In this document: in pieces, positions 1 through 10,134 of the stretch
Position numbering within the stretch: the first letter of the stretch is position 1
Layout of the letters: every line of letters starts with the position of its first letter
Source of the DNA: Adiantum capillus-veneris
Lineage: Eukaryota > Streptophyta > Polypodiopsida > Polypodiales > Pteridaceae
Reading direction: 5' to 3'
Assembly: GCA_014529385.2 (NCBI GenBank)
Contig: CM043942.1
Span: forward strand, 22,774,991 to 22,838,990
DNA length: 64,000 nt
Notes under the pieces: model-generated
What the model saw: the letters and a program-made list of their open reading frames with translations, nothing else
Told to the model about the DNA's origin: nothing
The model's database searches: none
Made by a program: the position numbers and the translations under genes

Positions 1-872
1 CTAATGCCTTCCCACAATAAAAAAAGATAAGGTGCCATTCACCATAATTCAAGTCCTTGATGCTCATAATAGACCACACCCGTTTAAACTAGCTTCAACA
101 ATACCAAAAAGACCTCCCACCTCATCTTGGAATTCGATGAGGCAAGCCTTAGCTTCCTGCATCTTCTTAATCAGCATCCTCACTCATCTGAAGGACCCAA
201 TCCTCGTAGTGATCCCAGGAGTCTTCCAAACAGCTTCAACCCTTCAGTACTGCATTGGCTGCTTGTAGTTTGGAGCCAATGCTCCGATCAAATCATGATT
301 ATTCACATAAGGGAGGAAGAGCTCTCATCTACCAAGGATGCCTTTCACTTCCCAAGGGAGGCCGTTAAACACTTTGATTAGCACAGTCAACTTTGATTAG
401 CACCAGGTTGGCGAGCCATTGACCCTCCAGAGAAACCCACAAGAAACAGTGTAAAAACCTAATTTGGATCATACACGCTCACTCTCATACGTGCACGTGC
501 CATCACCCACCATCTGTGTCTCTTACAGCTAGCACATCTCTGCAAGTGCTCACAATAAGATTTTCATGTATTGAACCAGTTTTTGTAAAATCAGCACTCA
601 CCTAATTCAAAATCTTACAATGCCATATACCTTTCATGTTGAAAGAGCTGTCATTCTTATCCTGATAGTTTGCCTACTGACAAGGGCATGCACTATCAGA
701 TATGAGGTGCTGAAACCCCTTGTGACCTCAATGCTGCTTCCCTTTTTAACTCTTTTGCTAGAACATGGGAAAACTGCGACAGATAATCATAACAATAGCC
801 AGAAAGATATATACACACCACTCATGACTGAATGTAGAGAAGGGAGGGGCAAGCACAAAAGAATTTACAAGT
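1..872. other. Intergenic, no recognised gene
   Basis: I see no gene, RNA or transposon end here. The short open frames have no recognisable domain or composition typical of coding sequence. The stretch lies downstream of the receptor kinase, which ends at 873 on the minus strand, so its first few hundred bases should include the kinase 3' UTR and terminator. I cannot pick the polyadenylation site with confidence. Confidence 0.4.
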
Positions 873-3434
873 TCAATCTCTTGAGATGCTGACGGTGTCA
901 AGACTGCAAACTCCTCCAGAGGAGCTTAGAGTAAAGCCTGAAGAGTGCACTGGCGCTTGACTACCATCCTCACCTTGGAACATCCTGTTGAAGGGATTAG
1001 GTGGGTTCTCTGGCACTGGAAGTGTTCCTTGAAGATATTGTACCACTCTATTCATGGTCGGTCTCGAAGCCGGGTTATCTTGAATACACCAGAGAGCCAC
1101 TAGTGTACACATTTTCACTTGCTCAATGTCAGCCTCCTCCTCTACTTGCTTGTCTATGGAGACAGAGATCCTAGCATCCTCCTGACCCTCTCCTTGCACG
1201 ACAGAGTCGAGCATGTCGAAGCATCGTTTACCTCGGATTATCTCTAGCAGTACAACTCCATAGCTGTACACATCAAACTTCGACGTCAGAGGACCGCTCC
1301 CTAAAGACCAGAACTCTGGGGCCACATATCCAGGGGTGCCCCGTGCTTGCGTCAGAATCCGGCTCTCATCTCTTGTCAAAAGCCTTGCCAAGCCGAAATC
1401 CGATATTTTCGCACAAAATGCAGCATCCAGCAAGATATTCTGAGGCTTGATATCACAATGAATGATGCAACTTCGACACTCTTCATGCATATAATACAGC
1501 CCTCGGGCTATGCCCAAGGCAATGTCATATCGTTGCTTCCAAGTCAAAACCACCACACTCAAAGATCGCTTGCTCGGGAAGAGATATTTGTCAAGTGAAC
1601 CATTGCTTACATACTCATACACTAAAATTCTCTTAGATCTTCGGAAGCAGAAGCCGATTAGCCTAGCCACATTCATATGATGAATGTTGCCAATGGTGGA
1701 AACTTCATTCAAAAATTGCTCATCTGCATGGGACATCGATGGGTCCAAAACTTTCACCGCTAGCTCATTGCCATCCGGGAGCACACCTCGGTAAACTTTT
1801 CCAAAGGCTCCTTGGCCAATCAATGTGCTGAAAGATTTTGTAGCTGCTGCCAAAGCCCCATAGGGAAACTCCAAGGGGGCCTGGTTGAGGGCGTCCAATT
1901 TGAGACGCTCTCTAGAAAACAGAGTATAGTCGAAATAGTTATGACGGCGGTAGTAAACAACACCTCCACAGAGCAAGATGAAAAGTACGGCAGCTGATAC
2001 CCCTAATCCGATTCCAATCCATTTTCCTGCACAAAACAACAAGATATTGATTAAACCAACACGATCATCAATGCATGTACTATGCCTTAGGAAGAGCCGG
2101 TTATATGTAGCTAAGAAATCCACATGCATTGAAGAAACCTGATCCACATGCAAGCACCATGGTAGTGCGCCCACGTGCATTTCACACACGAACAGTACAC
2201 ATGCTACCAAACATATTCCGCACCCGCTACCTACTTCACTTGTGCCCATCAATTCCATCAATGTTTACACAAGCAAAAGCACTACATACACACATCATCC
2301 ACTTGATATCTCACCCATCATCCACATGGTTACTAACCCACACATACACACATCATCTACATGCTCCCACCATGCTGGCACATACATGAAGCATCATCTC
2401 AAGCTTCCACGGGATGTGACATCTTACATCTTAAAATGGGAGCGCTCTTGCCAAATATATATTTGCCTACCTGACCCATCATGGCAGTTAACATCATGTG
2501 TTTTGTCTCCACAGTAGCACTGAAAGTTACTATGGTCTTGCACATCATATCCACATTCACCACCTGAGCTTTGGCAGCTGCTGCAGCTGGCCGCATGTTG
2601 AACAGGACCCCATGCAAATTGGGTTGCAGCAACCCATGTCGAAACAGGTGAGTCTGCATCCGCAATAATGTATCTTCTGAGAGATGTGCATCCATTCGCA
2701 TTCATGAGAGCAACAAGTTGAAGCTCCTTATCAGGAACATAGTCCAAGCAATTGCTGTTTGTAGGGAAATTGCAATAGCTCATATACTTGCTGCAGGAGG
2801 AAGAGGAAGGATTCAAAACACCAGAGTCGGGACCGGAACTCACAGATGCTGTGCAGTTGAACAAAAGGTAGTGGTCTTGGTAAAAGGTAAGGTCTGCATC
2901 CTCAAAGGCATAGAAGTTTGTGGTTGTAAGATTACCCAATCTAGTAGGCCGGAAATCGCAAGGAGGGGGGGGAGAAGAGGTGGAGTTGAGCAAAAGAATA
3001 ACAGTACCACCATGGCCATAGTTCGGGATGGACTCTGCTTGTGGATCGCTGTGATTTGGATTTGGGCCTATGCTTCTGACGTAGTAGGGATGCGGTGTAC
3101 CTGCCAGAGTGAGATTCCAAAGAGGCATAGAAATCGAGCAATCCGTTAGCTGAAAGCCGGGCGAGCCACAACCTGGCTTGGCACCAAATGGGTATGGTAA
3201 AGGTGACAAGCTAGAGCAATTTTCTGGGCATGTTGCAGATCCAACGATCGGCATCCTCGTCACCATCAAGCCCAGAGCCACCATAGCCATCATGTGCAGA
3301 GAGCAGGGAACCTTTGTCGGGGATGGTGCATGAGAGAAAGTGATCCATGGCACATTTAACAAGCTCAAAACCAAGAAGCTGAAGGTTGGGACTAAAAACC
3401 ACAACACCATCAACATGATCCAAATCAACACCAT
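873..3434 (-). CDS. GUB_WAK / LRK10L-type receptor-like kinase, two exons
   Basis: Plasma-membrane receptor kinase. Exon 1 (3434-2471) encodes the extracellular part: a signal peptide, a cysteine-rich galacturonan-binding-like domain starting near CPENCSSLSPLPYPFG, and a WAK-associated cysteine-rich end (CGYD...CYCGD). Exon 2 (2026-873) encodes a membrane segment (about residues 324-347), then a kinase: glycine loop IGQGAFGKVYRG (391-402), lysine in AVK (413), HCDIKPQN (511-517) and DFG (531-533). The arginine of HRD is Cys, so this is a non-RD kinase, a class often tied to immune signalling. Joined exons give 705 residues, normal for the family. The start is uncertain: 3434 gives a very hydrophobic leader, while an internal ATG at 3293 gives a more conventional signal peptide and 658 residues. 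No stops interrupt either exon. LRK10L and SD-type kinases are both close, so the subfamily is less sure than the fold. Ligand unknown. Confidence 0.85.
2027..2470 (-). other. Intron of the receptor kinase gene
   Basis: The donor is CAG|GTAGGC after the codons for DGS, and the acceptor is TTTGTGCAG|GAAAATGG. Both sides have phase 1, and the join reads DGS-G-KWIGIG directly into the membrane segment. The intron is 444 bases and contains in-frame stops, so it must be spliced. Its position between ectodomain and transmembrane segment is the usual one for this family. Confidence 0.8.
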
Positions 3435-3838
3435 TAGTCATTGTCCTCATCTGAAGCAGAAGCATCAAGGTTGAAGATACCATAGCCATCGAGGATTCGC
3501 TGTGGTAAATGCATGGGGACGGAGTAGAAATAACACGCTCAAGTGCTGATTTTGTGCTGCTGATGGGGAGTGGGTGTAAGAAGACGATCGACAGAAGGTT
3601 ACCTTGTGTGGCACTTCATGAGATCCAGAAGCGCAGGACAGTGGTACTCTTTTAATTTCGAAAATCTGCTTGTCGCTTTGACTCGCAATTCGGAAACCTT
3701 GTTTCGGTGATGTCCTTGGGCGTGCAAGTTTTGGGCCGTTCGATGTAAACGTAGGTTTGAAATTGTACGTGCAAGGCGGCGAGGCGTGAAGGCTCCACTT
3801 TTTTTTTTCCTCTCTCTACAGGTAAGCGTTTGAATTAA

Positions 3839-4303
3839 GGGAAAATTACCAAAATACCCCTCTAATTTGAGGAAATTCCCAAAATACCCCTCAAATTTCA
3901 AAAATTCCCAAAATACCCTTGTATCTATTTTGGTTGGATTGTTCAAGATTTTCTACTCTTCATTCGTTTTTGACAATTGAGATCCATTTTTGAGTGCTTA
4001 GCATGTAATTTGTCACCAGTTACCATCGCAAAAAAGGCAATTATGTTTCAAAATAATGAAGCAATTCATCTCCAAAGCCTACGTAACCAACTCAAATTGT
4101 AGTTTTAGCATCTTGTACAGTAGACAATCACTCTTCTTATGAAGACCTACAAAAAAAAAATATTTTTCGAGAAATTTACTCTCACAACCAGAGGTATTTC
4201 GGGAATTTTGGAAAATTTGAAGGGCATTTTGGGAATTTATGACAAAATATTGGAGGTATTTTGGGAATTTTTGAAATTTGAGGGGTATTTTGGTAATTTT
4301 CCC
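3839..4303. mobile_element. MITE with 9-bp TSD, probably Mutator-derived
   Basis: A 465-base foldback element. The left end GGGAAAATTACCAAAATACC is perfectly inverted at the right end for about 23 bases, and weaker inverted similarity (CCCAAAATACCCCTCAAATTTC) continues inward. The nine bases TTGAATTAA occur on both sides (3830-3838 and 4304-4312). A 9-bp duplication fits the Mutator superfamily. No coding capacity. Related sequence occurs at 13,251-13,661 and 30,880-32,450, so this is a repeat family of this genome. Confidence 0.75.
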
Positions 4304-4909
4304 TTGAATTAATTAGAGAGCCAAAAGAAGCTTACATCCGAGCACCCAAAGAAGGGGTGGCTGAATTATATTTTTTTTTACAAGGGACAGGACCCTTTGT
4401 ATCCCTGGGATTATGGCAGGCCCTTTTTGTAAGGCTACACTTTCAACAAGTTTCAGCATTGTGCACATTCACTAGTCTTGCTTGGTGGGCAGTGCTATAT
4501 AACATCTATTGAATATAGCAGGTCACATGCAAATTGACATCAAGTATGAAGTATGTAGCACCAAAGGCAACAAGACCATCATTAAGATGTTATTATGTTT
4601 ATGAGAGGACACAAAGCTAAGTACATCAATTGTTAGACATTGCATGGATGGTTTTTGAGAGAGTTAGTTGAGTTTTAAAGAAGTATATACATTTCAAAAA
4701 AATGTTCTTATGTTTATGGGAAGACACAAAGTTAAGTGCAGCAATTAAGATAGATTATAGGGATTCAGGGTGTAGATTGGCTAGCGAAGATCTCGGCCAT
4801 CTTTTCATGGAATGCCCGGCTATTAAGTCCTTGCAGGAAAGATGTGCAAATAGATACAAAGGACGTGGAAGATAGGGTTTGCACGGCTAATTTGTACTCA
4901 AATTGTCAC

Positions 4910-4979
4910 TGGTGAGGACTTTAGCTATGGAGGGTGTAGCTTGTGAGGGTTCATGGCGAGGAGGTGCGGTGTTGCAGAG

Positions 4980-5022
<43 letters not shown>

Positions 5023-5198
5023 CGATACAAGCCAAAGCAAATAACACACTATGCACTATATTTTGATCATGCTTACAATGTATATATAAAGCCAAACAAA
5101 AGCCATGCAAAACTTGACTTGCATCTGACAGTGAAGTGCATGCAATAGGGCTTGTACCCACGAGCTAGACGACCATAACCTGGGCTTGAAACCCAACA
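4910..5198 (-). repeat. 3' LTR of the TRIM-like element
   Basis: 289 bases, TG...CA, with an internal (GA)n at about 4984-5020. The poly-C run at 5199-5213 next to it is the complement of the polypurine tract. Confidence 0.8.
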
Positions 5199-5315
5199 AC
5201 CCCCCCCCCCCCCTTAAGCCCAAACCACTGAGAATGGACTCGAGACAGACCATGGCAGAGTTCATTCACCTGAAACCATGAGTAGAAGTCCCCCCCCCCC
5301 CCGGCCTCTTGACTA

Positions 5316-5320
5316 TAGCA

Positions 5321-5360
<40 letters not shown>
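5316..5360. repeat. (GT)n microsatellite inside the TRIM-like element
   Basis: About 20 GT units between two poly-C runs (5199-5213 and 5291-5302). Together these make the interior highly slippage-prone. Confidence 0.9.
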
Positions 5361-5366
<6 letters not shown>

Positions 5367-6159
5367 CCTCAAACAACCATCAGTGTGAGACAAACCAGAA
5401 CCCGACCAAACAACAAAGGGTGGTCTTACCACTTTTTTATGCGGCAGGGTCTATAACCCGTACAATTTGGACATGATGACAACTAACAAGCACAACTGAC
5501 AACAAATAATGTAAAAGGAGACTTTGACTGAAAGTTTATGATGGTTTTGACAATAGACAAAAGCTGACAAATCTATGACACTAAAAATGATTCAAGTAAA
5601 TTGTTGAGTGAGTCTTTACTTTTCCTTTTGCTTTGATATGTTGTGAAAACTTTGGACTTCCCTTGCTATAATTGTTGCTCAGCAGACCGTGAGAACATCC
5701 AAAACCTCGAGAAGATCCTCTTTGCCACCGTTTGGAGATCTTGCTAGATACCATTGTTGTCGACTAATGTCATTTCAGCACCGTGTAGCAGCGTCTTTGG
5801 AAAACTTACCTTGTAGCTTGAACTTGTTTATCGTTTGCTGATTATCACTGCCCGAGGTGGGAATACCCACTTGACAAGGTAAAGGAGTGGCCAAATTTTA
5901 AAGGTGTGAACAATACATTAAAAAAACGAGTTTTTTCCTGTTGCAGCCAAGACTGGCGATGCCGTGAATGGTGAACTTCGCATGCAGCGGGCTGAGACCA
6001 CCGAACCAGGGCTTGCTGATATGTTGAAAATTCACCACAGGGCCAGGGCGAAGCTTTTTCTTCTGGTTACAGCCGAAATCATACAATTGTCAACCTGCAT
6101 GTTCCCCTCTACAGGCGGCTGCTCCCGCGCCATGTCGCTTCAAGCCGAGACTCACCGAG

Positions 6160-6170
6160 CTCTGATACCA
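6160..6170 (-). promoter_or_regulatory. Primer-binding site, initiator Met tRNA type
   Basis: The plus strand reads TCTGATACCA just left of the 5' LTR, so the element strand reads TGGTATCAGA, the standard plant LTR-element PBS. It fixes the element's orientation as minus. Confidence 0.8.
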
Positions 6171-6172
6171 GT

Positions 6173-6241
6173 TGTTGAGGACTTTAGCTATGGAGGGTGT
6201 AGCCTGTGAGGGTTCATGGCGAGGAGGTGCGGTGTTGCAGA

Positions 6242-6297
<56 letters not shown>

Positions 6298-6471
6298 ATA
6301 CAAGCCAAAGCAAATAACACGCTATGCACTATATTTCGATCATGCTTACAATGTATATATAAAGCCAAACAAAAGCCATGCAAAACTTGTCTTGCATCTA
6401 ATAGTGAATTGCATGCAATAGGGCTTGTACCCACGAGCTAGATGACCATAACCTGGGCTTGAAACCCAACA
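6173..6471 (-). repeat. 5' LTR of the TRIM-like element
   Basis: 299 bases, the same termini as the left copy, with a longer internal (GA)n at about 6245-6295. The length difference between the LTRs is mostly this microsatellite. Confidence 0.8.
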
Positions 6472-6902
6472 GTCACATAACGTTTCTTCAATAATATCTG
6501 GAAGGCCAAAAATTGTCGTGTCTTCGATAGCAACCTCTTTGTGGCTAGATTGGACAAGAAAGCAAGTAGATACTATATGTGGTGAGTAAAAGGTATAGCT
6601 CGGATGATTTCCTTAGGGCAACCCTCGCCATACGATAATGCCATGCACAATAGTAAGCTACTAGGTACTTGTAACTAAGCTTGGTTGTAACCCTCTGTCT
6701 CTCAATGCTCGGCCTAAGTTTGAGACTAATTTGTATCTATTGGCGACGTTATAATACAATTGTGAGTTTTGCCCCCAAAAAAAAAAGATAGATTATAGGG
6801 ATGATTTTTGAGAGAGTTAGTTGAGTTTTAAAGAGAAGACACATTTTAAAATTGTTATTATGTTCATGGGAGGACACAAAGCTAAGTGCATCGATTAATG
6901 GA

Positions 6903-8589
6903 GATTGATATTAGAAATGAAGATGTTGTTGGTTTGAATAAAGCTACAAATATGTTAGATCTACTTGACTTGAATTTTGCAAATGGATTATGGTCAAAAT
7001 CATTGAGAAAAGAAATAGGATGTTGTGCTAGCAGAGAGCACAACAACTTTCAATGAGGCATGTACGACAATGGCAAGGAGAAATTAAGTCTTTCAGCTTG
7101 TTTTTTTCAAGAACATGTATTTCTTGCAGTGAGGAAGATGAGCTCGCAAAACATTCTATGCAAGCGAAGTTGTTTCACCATGTCTACTGATGAATGCTTT
7201 TTCTAGTATACGTGCTACATGTAAACTCTTGCAGACGGAAAGTATTTCAAAAACAAAAGTTTTCATCGAATGGCTGGTAGCGTAGAACGTCGGCTTGCCT
7301 TTTTTAAGGTGAATGTCAAGTGTGTGCATTTCATCTCTTGTAGTTATTCGTGACATCTATGTACTTGCATCCATTTTGGTGGCATGTGATGGAGTAATGT
7401 ATCCAATATCGGTTGTTTTTTGCTAGCTTGATTCTCATGCTCGAGCAGCAGAACCTCACTCTTGTTGTCATGTTTTGCATAGCCAAGAAAATAGGGTTAG
7501 CGTAAGATTGCATGCTAGAACTTGAGAATATTGAAGTATTTATTCGAGTGAGATATTTGGTGGTAATTTTTTTAAGGTGGTCCGACCTATGGTGGATTGG
7601 TTGTCGATGATGATGAAGGCATACGGATCAAAACTTTCGAATCGCACACTATAAACATCCTTGTCGTGTTGCCATGTGAGCTTTTTCTCTGTGATTGATG
7701 GTGGCTCGTCATTGCACTATTTCCTGAAGCTTGTTAGGATCTCGCTAGCATCACTTTTTGTTGTATCTAATAGGTCCTCGAGTGAGACATCATAGCCATA
7801 GTGCAGCATCTCGAGAATGTAGGTCTTTATTGGTGTCTTTACTTGAAGCAAATCATTACCGTCCTTGACAGTCATGAGATCCTCAAGCACGCCAATTTCT
7901 ATATTTAGTCTGTGGATGATCTCTTTCATTAGACCTAGAAAAAAGAATAATGGAAAGGGTAAAAATTGTTTTTTTAAAGGCGTGTTTGTTGTAGATAGAA
8001 AAGCAATGACAAGAAGAAGTAAAATTACAATCATATTGATGTGTGTGTAGAACTAACATGTTGCTCTTTTGATGTCCATGCTTTTGTTTTGTTTGAGTTG
8101 TTTCATGGATTTGTCTATTAACAATCGCATCTCTGTAAAGTTTGCACAACCCTTGATATAAGTGTCCGGGCAGCAACCTACTAAATTAAGCAGTTGCATA
8201 TGCTTCTCCGTCGGACATTCACGTGGCTCGACTTGGACGTGTTTCTTTGAGGTAATGTTTTGCTTGAAAAGGGTAACACGTCTCTACAAGGGTATGCAAA
8301 TATTATCAGTATGTACATTTGTGCGCATTGAGGAAACATAATGTGTTATGTTTTATAGACTAGTATACCTTCCAATTGCTCATTTTGTTTTGTTGGATGT
8401 GACATGATTACATTTTGCAGTGAGGAAATCAATAGTAGAACAGTGTGAAAGAGCTAATAAAGTGCTCATAAGAATAGAGATGAAATATAAGAAGGACAAT
8501 GTTATAAAGAGCAAAGTGTAAGTTAATGACAATTCCAAAAAATCAACATAGAGAAAGAACTTTTGAGACATCAGTTAGTTACAGAGTAA
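6903..8589. other. Unresolved region, possible Helitron-related debris
   Basis: No confident gene. Several minus-strand open stretches (for example 7717-8034, with a VKTPIKTYILEMLHYGYD-like segment) have protein-like composition but no domain I recognise. They lie downstream of, and on the same strand as, the helicase remnant at 8.6-9.3 kb, so they may be decayed parts of the same element. No element ends were identified. Confidence 0.3.
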
Positions 8590-8599
8590 TTATTGCACA

Positions 8600-9280
8600 A
8601 ATGCTACAAAACAAAGACATAGAGAAATTTCATGAATTATTTGAATACATATACAACTGGCTACTAAAATGTTTCTAATAAATTCTGTGTACAATGTCAA
8701 GTGGAACATGTCGAGATATATCAGGAGTTGGTAGGTTGAGAATTTTGAGATTTCGACGGTCTGTGATTCGTGACAACATGACATATGCAAGGGTTGGTGC
8801 GAACGCATCTCTAAAGATAAGAAGAACTTTGCTAGAAATTGTTGCACCTTGTGCCTTGTGTCCAGTCATGGCGTATGAAAGTGTGAAGGGGAATGTGGAT
8901 TTATGATACCATGTCCCACTGACTGAAGTTCGCTTATGCTTCGTTCAAGATCTGTTGCATGTCTTATAGAGCATGACATCTTGTAGAAAAATGCATGTAG
9001 TCAGTAGACCGAGCTTGTGATATGGCATGTGTTACAAAGCTCTTGTGCATGATTACAAATTGGGGGTAGTTGGAAAAAGATCACCGAGAAAGAGAACACA
9101 TTTGTTGTTGAAGGGATCTACCAATGTACTGCTTGTTACATTGACAATTTGTCTTACAATAAGGTCAAAAATCATTCGGGCTAACATGGATAGCTTATCT
9201 ATGATTATAATATTTGCCTCTTTTATGTCCAAATATCTCGCATCAGTCTCATGAATAGAGAGGGGATACTGTTGATTCAT
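8600..9280 (-). pseudogene. PIF1/Helitron-type helicase remnant
   Basis: Two fragments on the minus strand carry helicase motifs in the right order. At 9280-9053 there is IIIIDKLSMLARMIFD followed by CVLFLGDLFPTTP, like the Walker B/DE(x)SM and GD(x)xQLPP region of PIF1 helicases, with E changed to K. At 8869-8675 there is TGHKAQGATISSKVLL followed by YVMLSRITDRRNLKIL, the C-terminal motif V/VI block. The region between is frameshifted and no Rep/HUH domain was found. PIF1-like helicase with no host context in a repeat-rich plant region is most often Helitron-derived. That assignment is inference; the helicase match is clear. Confidence 0.65.
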
Positions 9281-9820
9281 GGTTGGTATCTTGAACTAGT
9301 AATGGACTGTAGATGCAATGTTGCTATGTTATGTTGTTGTCGTTGCTCCATAAGTGTGTGTCCTTCCCATACACTCAATTAGAGTGAATAATAGAATGTG
9401 GATTTGTTTGTTCATGTCAAACTCAATCCTAAGATACTTGGTCATGTTCACGTTGGGCATATCCTACAATTCCAATAGAACTTATTACAAGCACAAACAT
9501 TATTAAGATTGACTGTTGAGCTCTAAAAAGTGTATTGTACTAATTAGTGTACATACCTTCTTTTACAAGTAACCTGCTAATGGAGAAAGTAGTTGCAAAT
9601 ACTAAAGGGAAGGCTCTGTGTGTGTGTGTGCGCGCACGTACACGCACGCTCTAAAATTCTAGACTACAATTCTATAAAAAGAGTGAATATAAGCTTACAA
9701 AATGTACCGAATGAAGCTTGTTGAGAAGTATCATTGGAATCTGACGACTCTGTGCTCTATATTAATTGACAGAATTAAGAGTGATGATGAAAGATTGATC
9801 AAGCTATGTACACTACTTCT

Positions 9821-10057
9821 TGTTAGAATTAGGGTCGCAGCAAAACACACACAGTTGAAGAAGATGAAGAAGCTCAAGGCACACAATAGAGAGTATATTG
9901 CTAAGTGCACAATGGAAAGATAAGTTAGCCCTAGAATGATGGACGTATATGCATTGCATGAGGGGGGGGGGGGGGGGGGGGGACTCCTAGTGAGGGAAAA
10001 AATGCCCCACTGGTCCTAAGCGTGTTCACACACATCACTACCACATATATGCTAACA
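9821..10057 (-). repeat. 3' LTR of Copia element 1
   Basis: 237 bases. On the element strand it runs TGTTAGC...TAACA. It is related along its whole length to the LTRs at 20,953-21,180 and 16,626-16,853. A poly-G run at about 9961-9982 lies inside. Confidence 0.75.
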
Positions 10058-10134
10058 AAGCCCCCTTGGGAGTGATGCGGTGAACGGGAGCTAGCACCTA
10101 GTGTATAGGGAAGTTCCAAGCCCTTAGGACATGA

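Larger units (their letters stand above)
4910..6471 (-). mobile_element. Non-coding LTR retrotransposon (TRIM-like), 1,562 bp
   Basis: Direct LTRs at 4910-5198 and 6173-6471 begin TG and end CCCAACA. They are flanked by GTCAC at 4905-4909 and 6472-6476. On the minus strand the sequence after the 5' LTR reads TGGTATCAGAGC, the initiator-methionine tRNA primer-binding site, and a poly-purine run abuts the 3' LTR. The 974-base interior has no retroviral protein. By eye the LTRs differ at about 11 sites outside their microsatellite. Each LTR carries a (GA)n tract. It must be mobilised by another element's proteins. It is somewhat larger than a classic TRIM. Confidence 0.85.
4765..6786 (+). mobile_element. 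5'-truncated LINE 3' end, split by an LTR element
   Basis: About 455 bases of a non-LTR retrotransposon 3' end (4765-4909 plus 6477-6786). The translation shows the tail of a reverse-transcriptase zinc-binding region (DLGHLFMECPA) and, after the interruption, a W-K-A-rich segment usual for plant L1 3' ends. It finishes in an A-rich tail at 6777-6786. The 16-base target duplication GATAGATTATAGGGAT is exact at 4749-4764 and 6787-6802. The copy is dead on arrival, with only the distal ORF2 end present. Confidence 0.8.
4591..6900. repeat. 114-bp tandem repeat, three units, middle one interrupted
   Basis: Units start near 4591, 4705 and 6856, each with TATTATGTTTATG...GGACACAAAGCTAAGTGCA followed by a GAGAGAGTTAGTTGAGTTTTAAAG block. 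The middle unit is split by the LINE insertion at 4765-6786. No coding sense was recognised. Confidence 0.6.

Noticed and set aside
2399-3489. Alternative open frames overlapping the receptor-kinase exon 1
   Set aside because: They lack domain similarity, whereas the chosen frame carries the cysteine pattern and splices in phase to the kinase exon. One alternative frame (3489-3211) has a signal-like start, so the exact start codon stays uncertain.
6160-6170. TGGTATCAGAGC-type sequence considered as a tRNA gene piece
   Set aside because: Only the 12-base PBS is present, directly inside an LTR. There is no cloverleaf. I found no tRNA or rRNA gene in the window.
9617-9650. Alternating TG/CG/CA run (possible Z-DNA)
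   Set aside because: Only about 30 bases and no associated feature.
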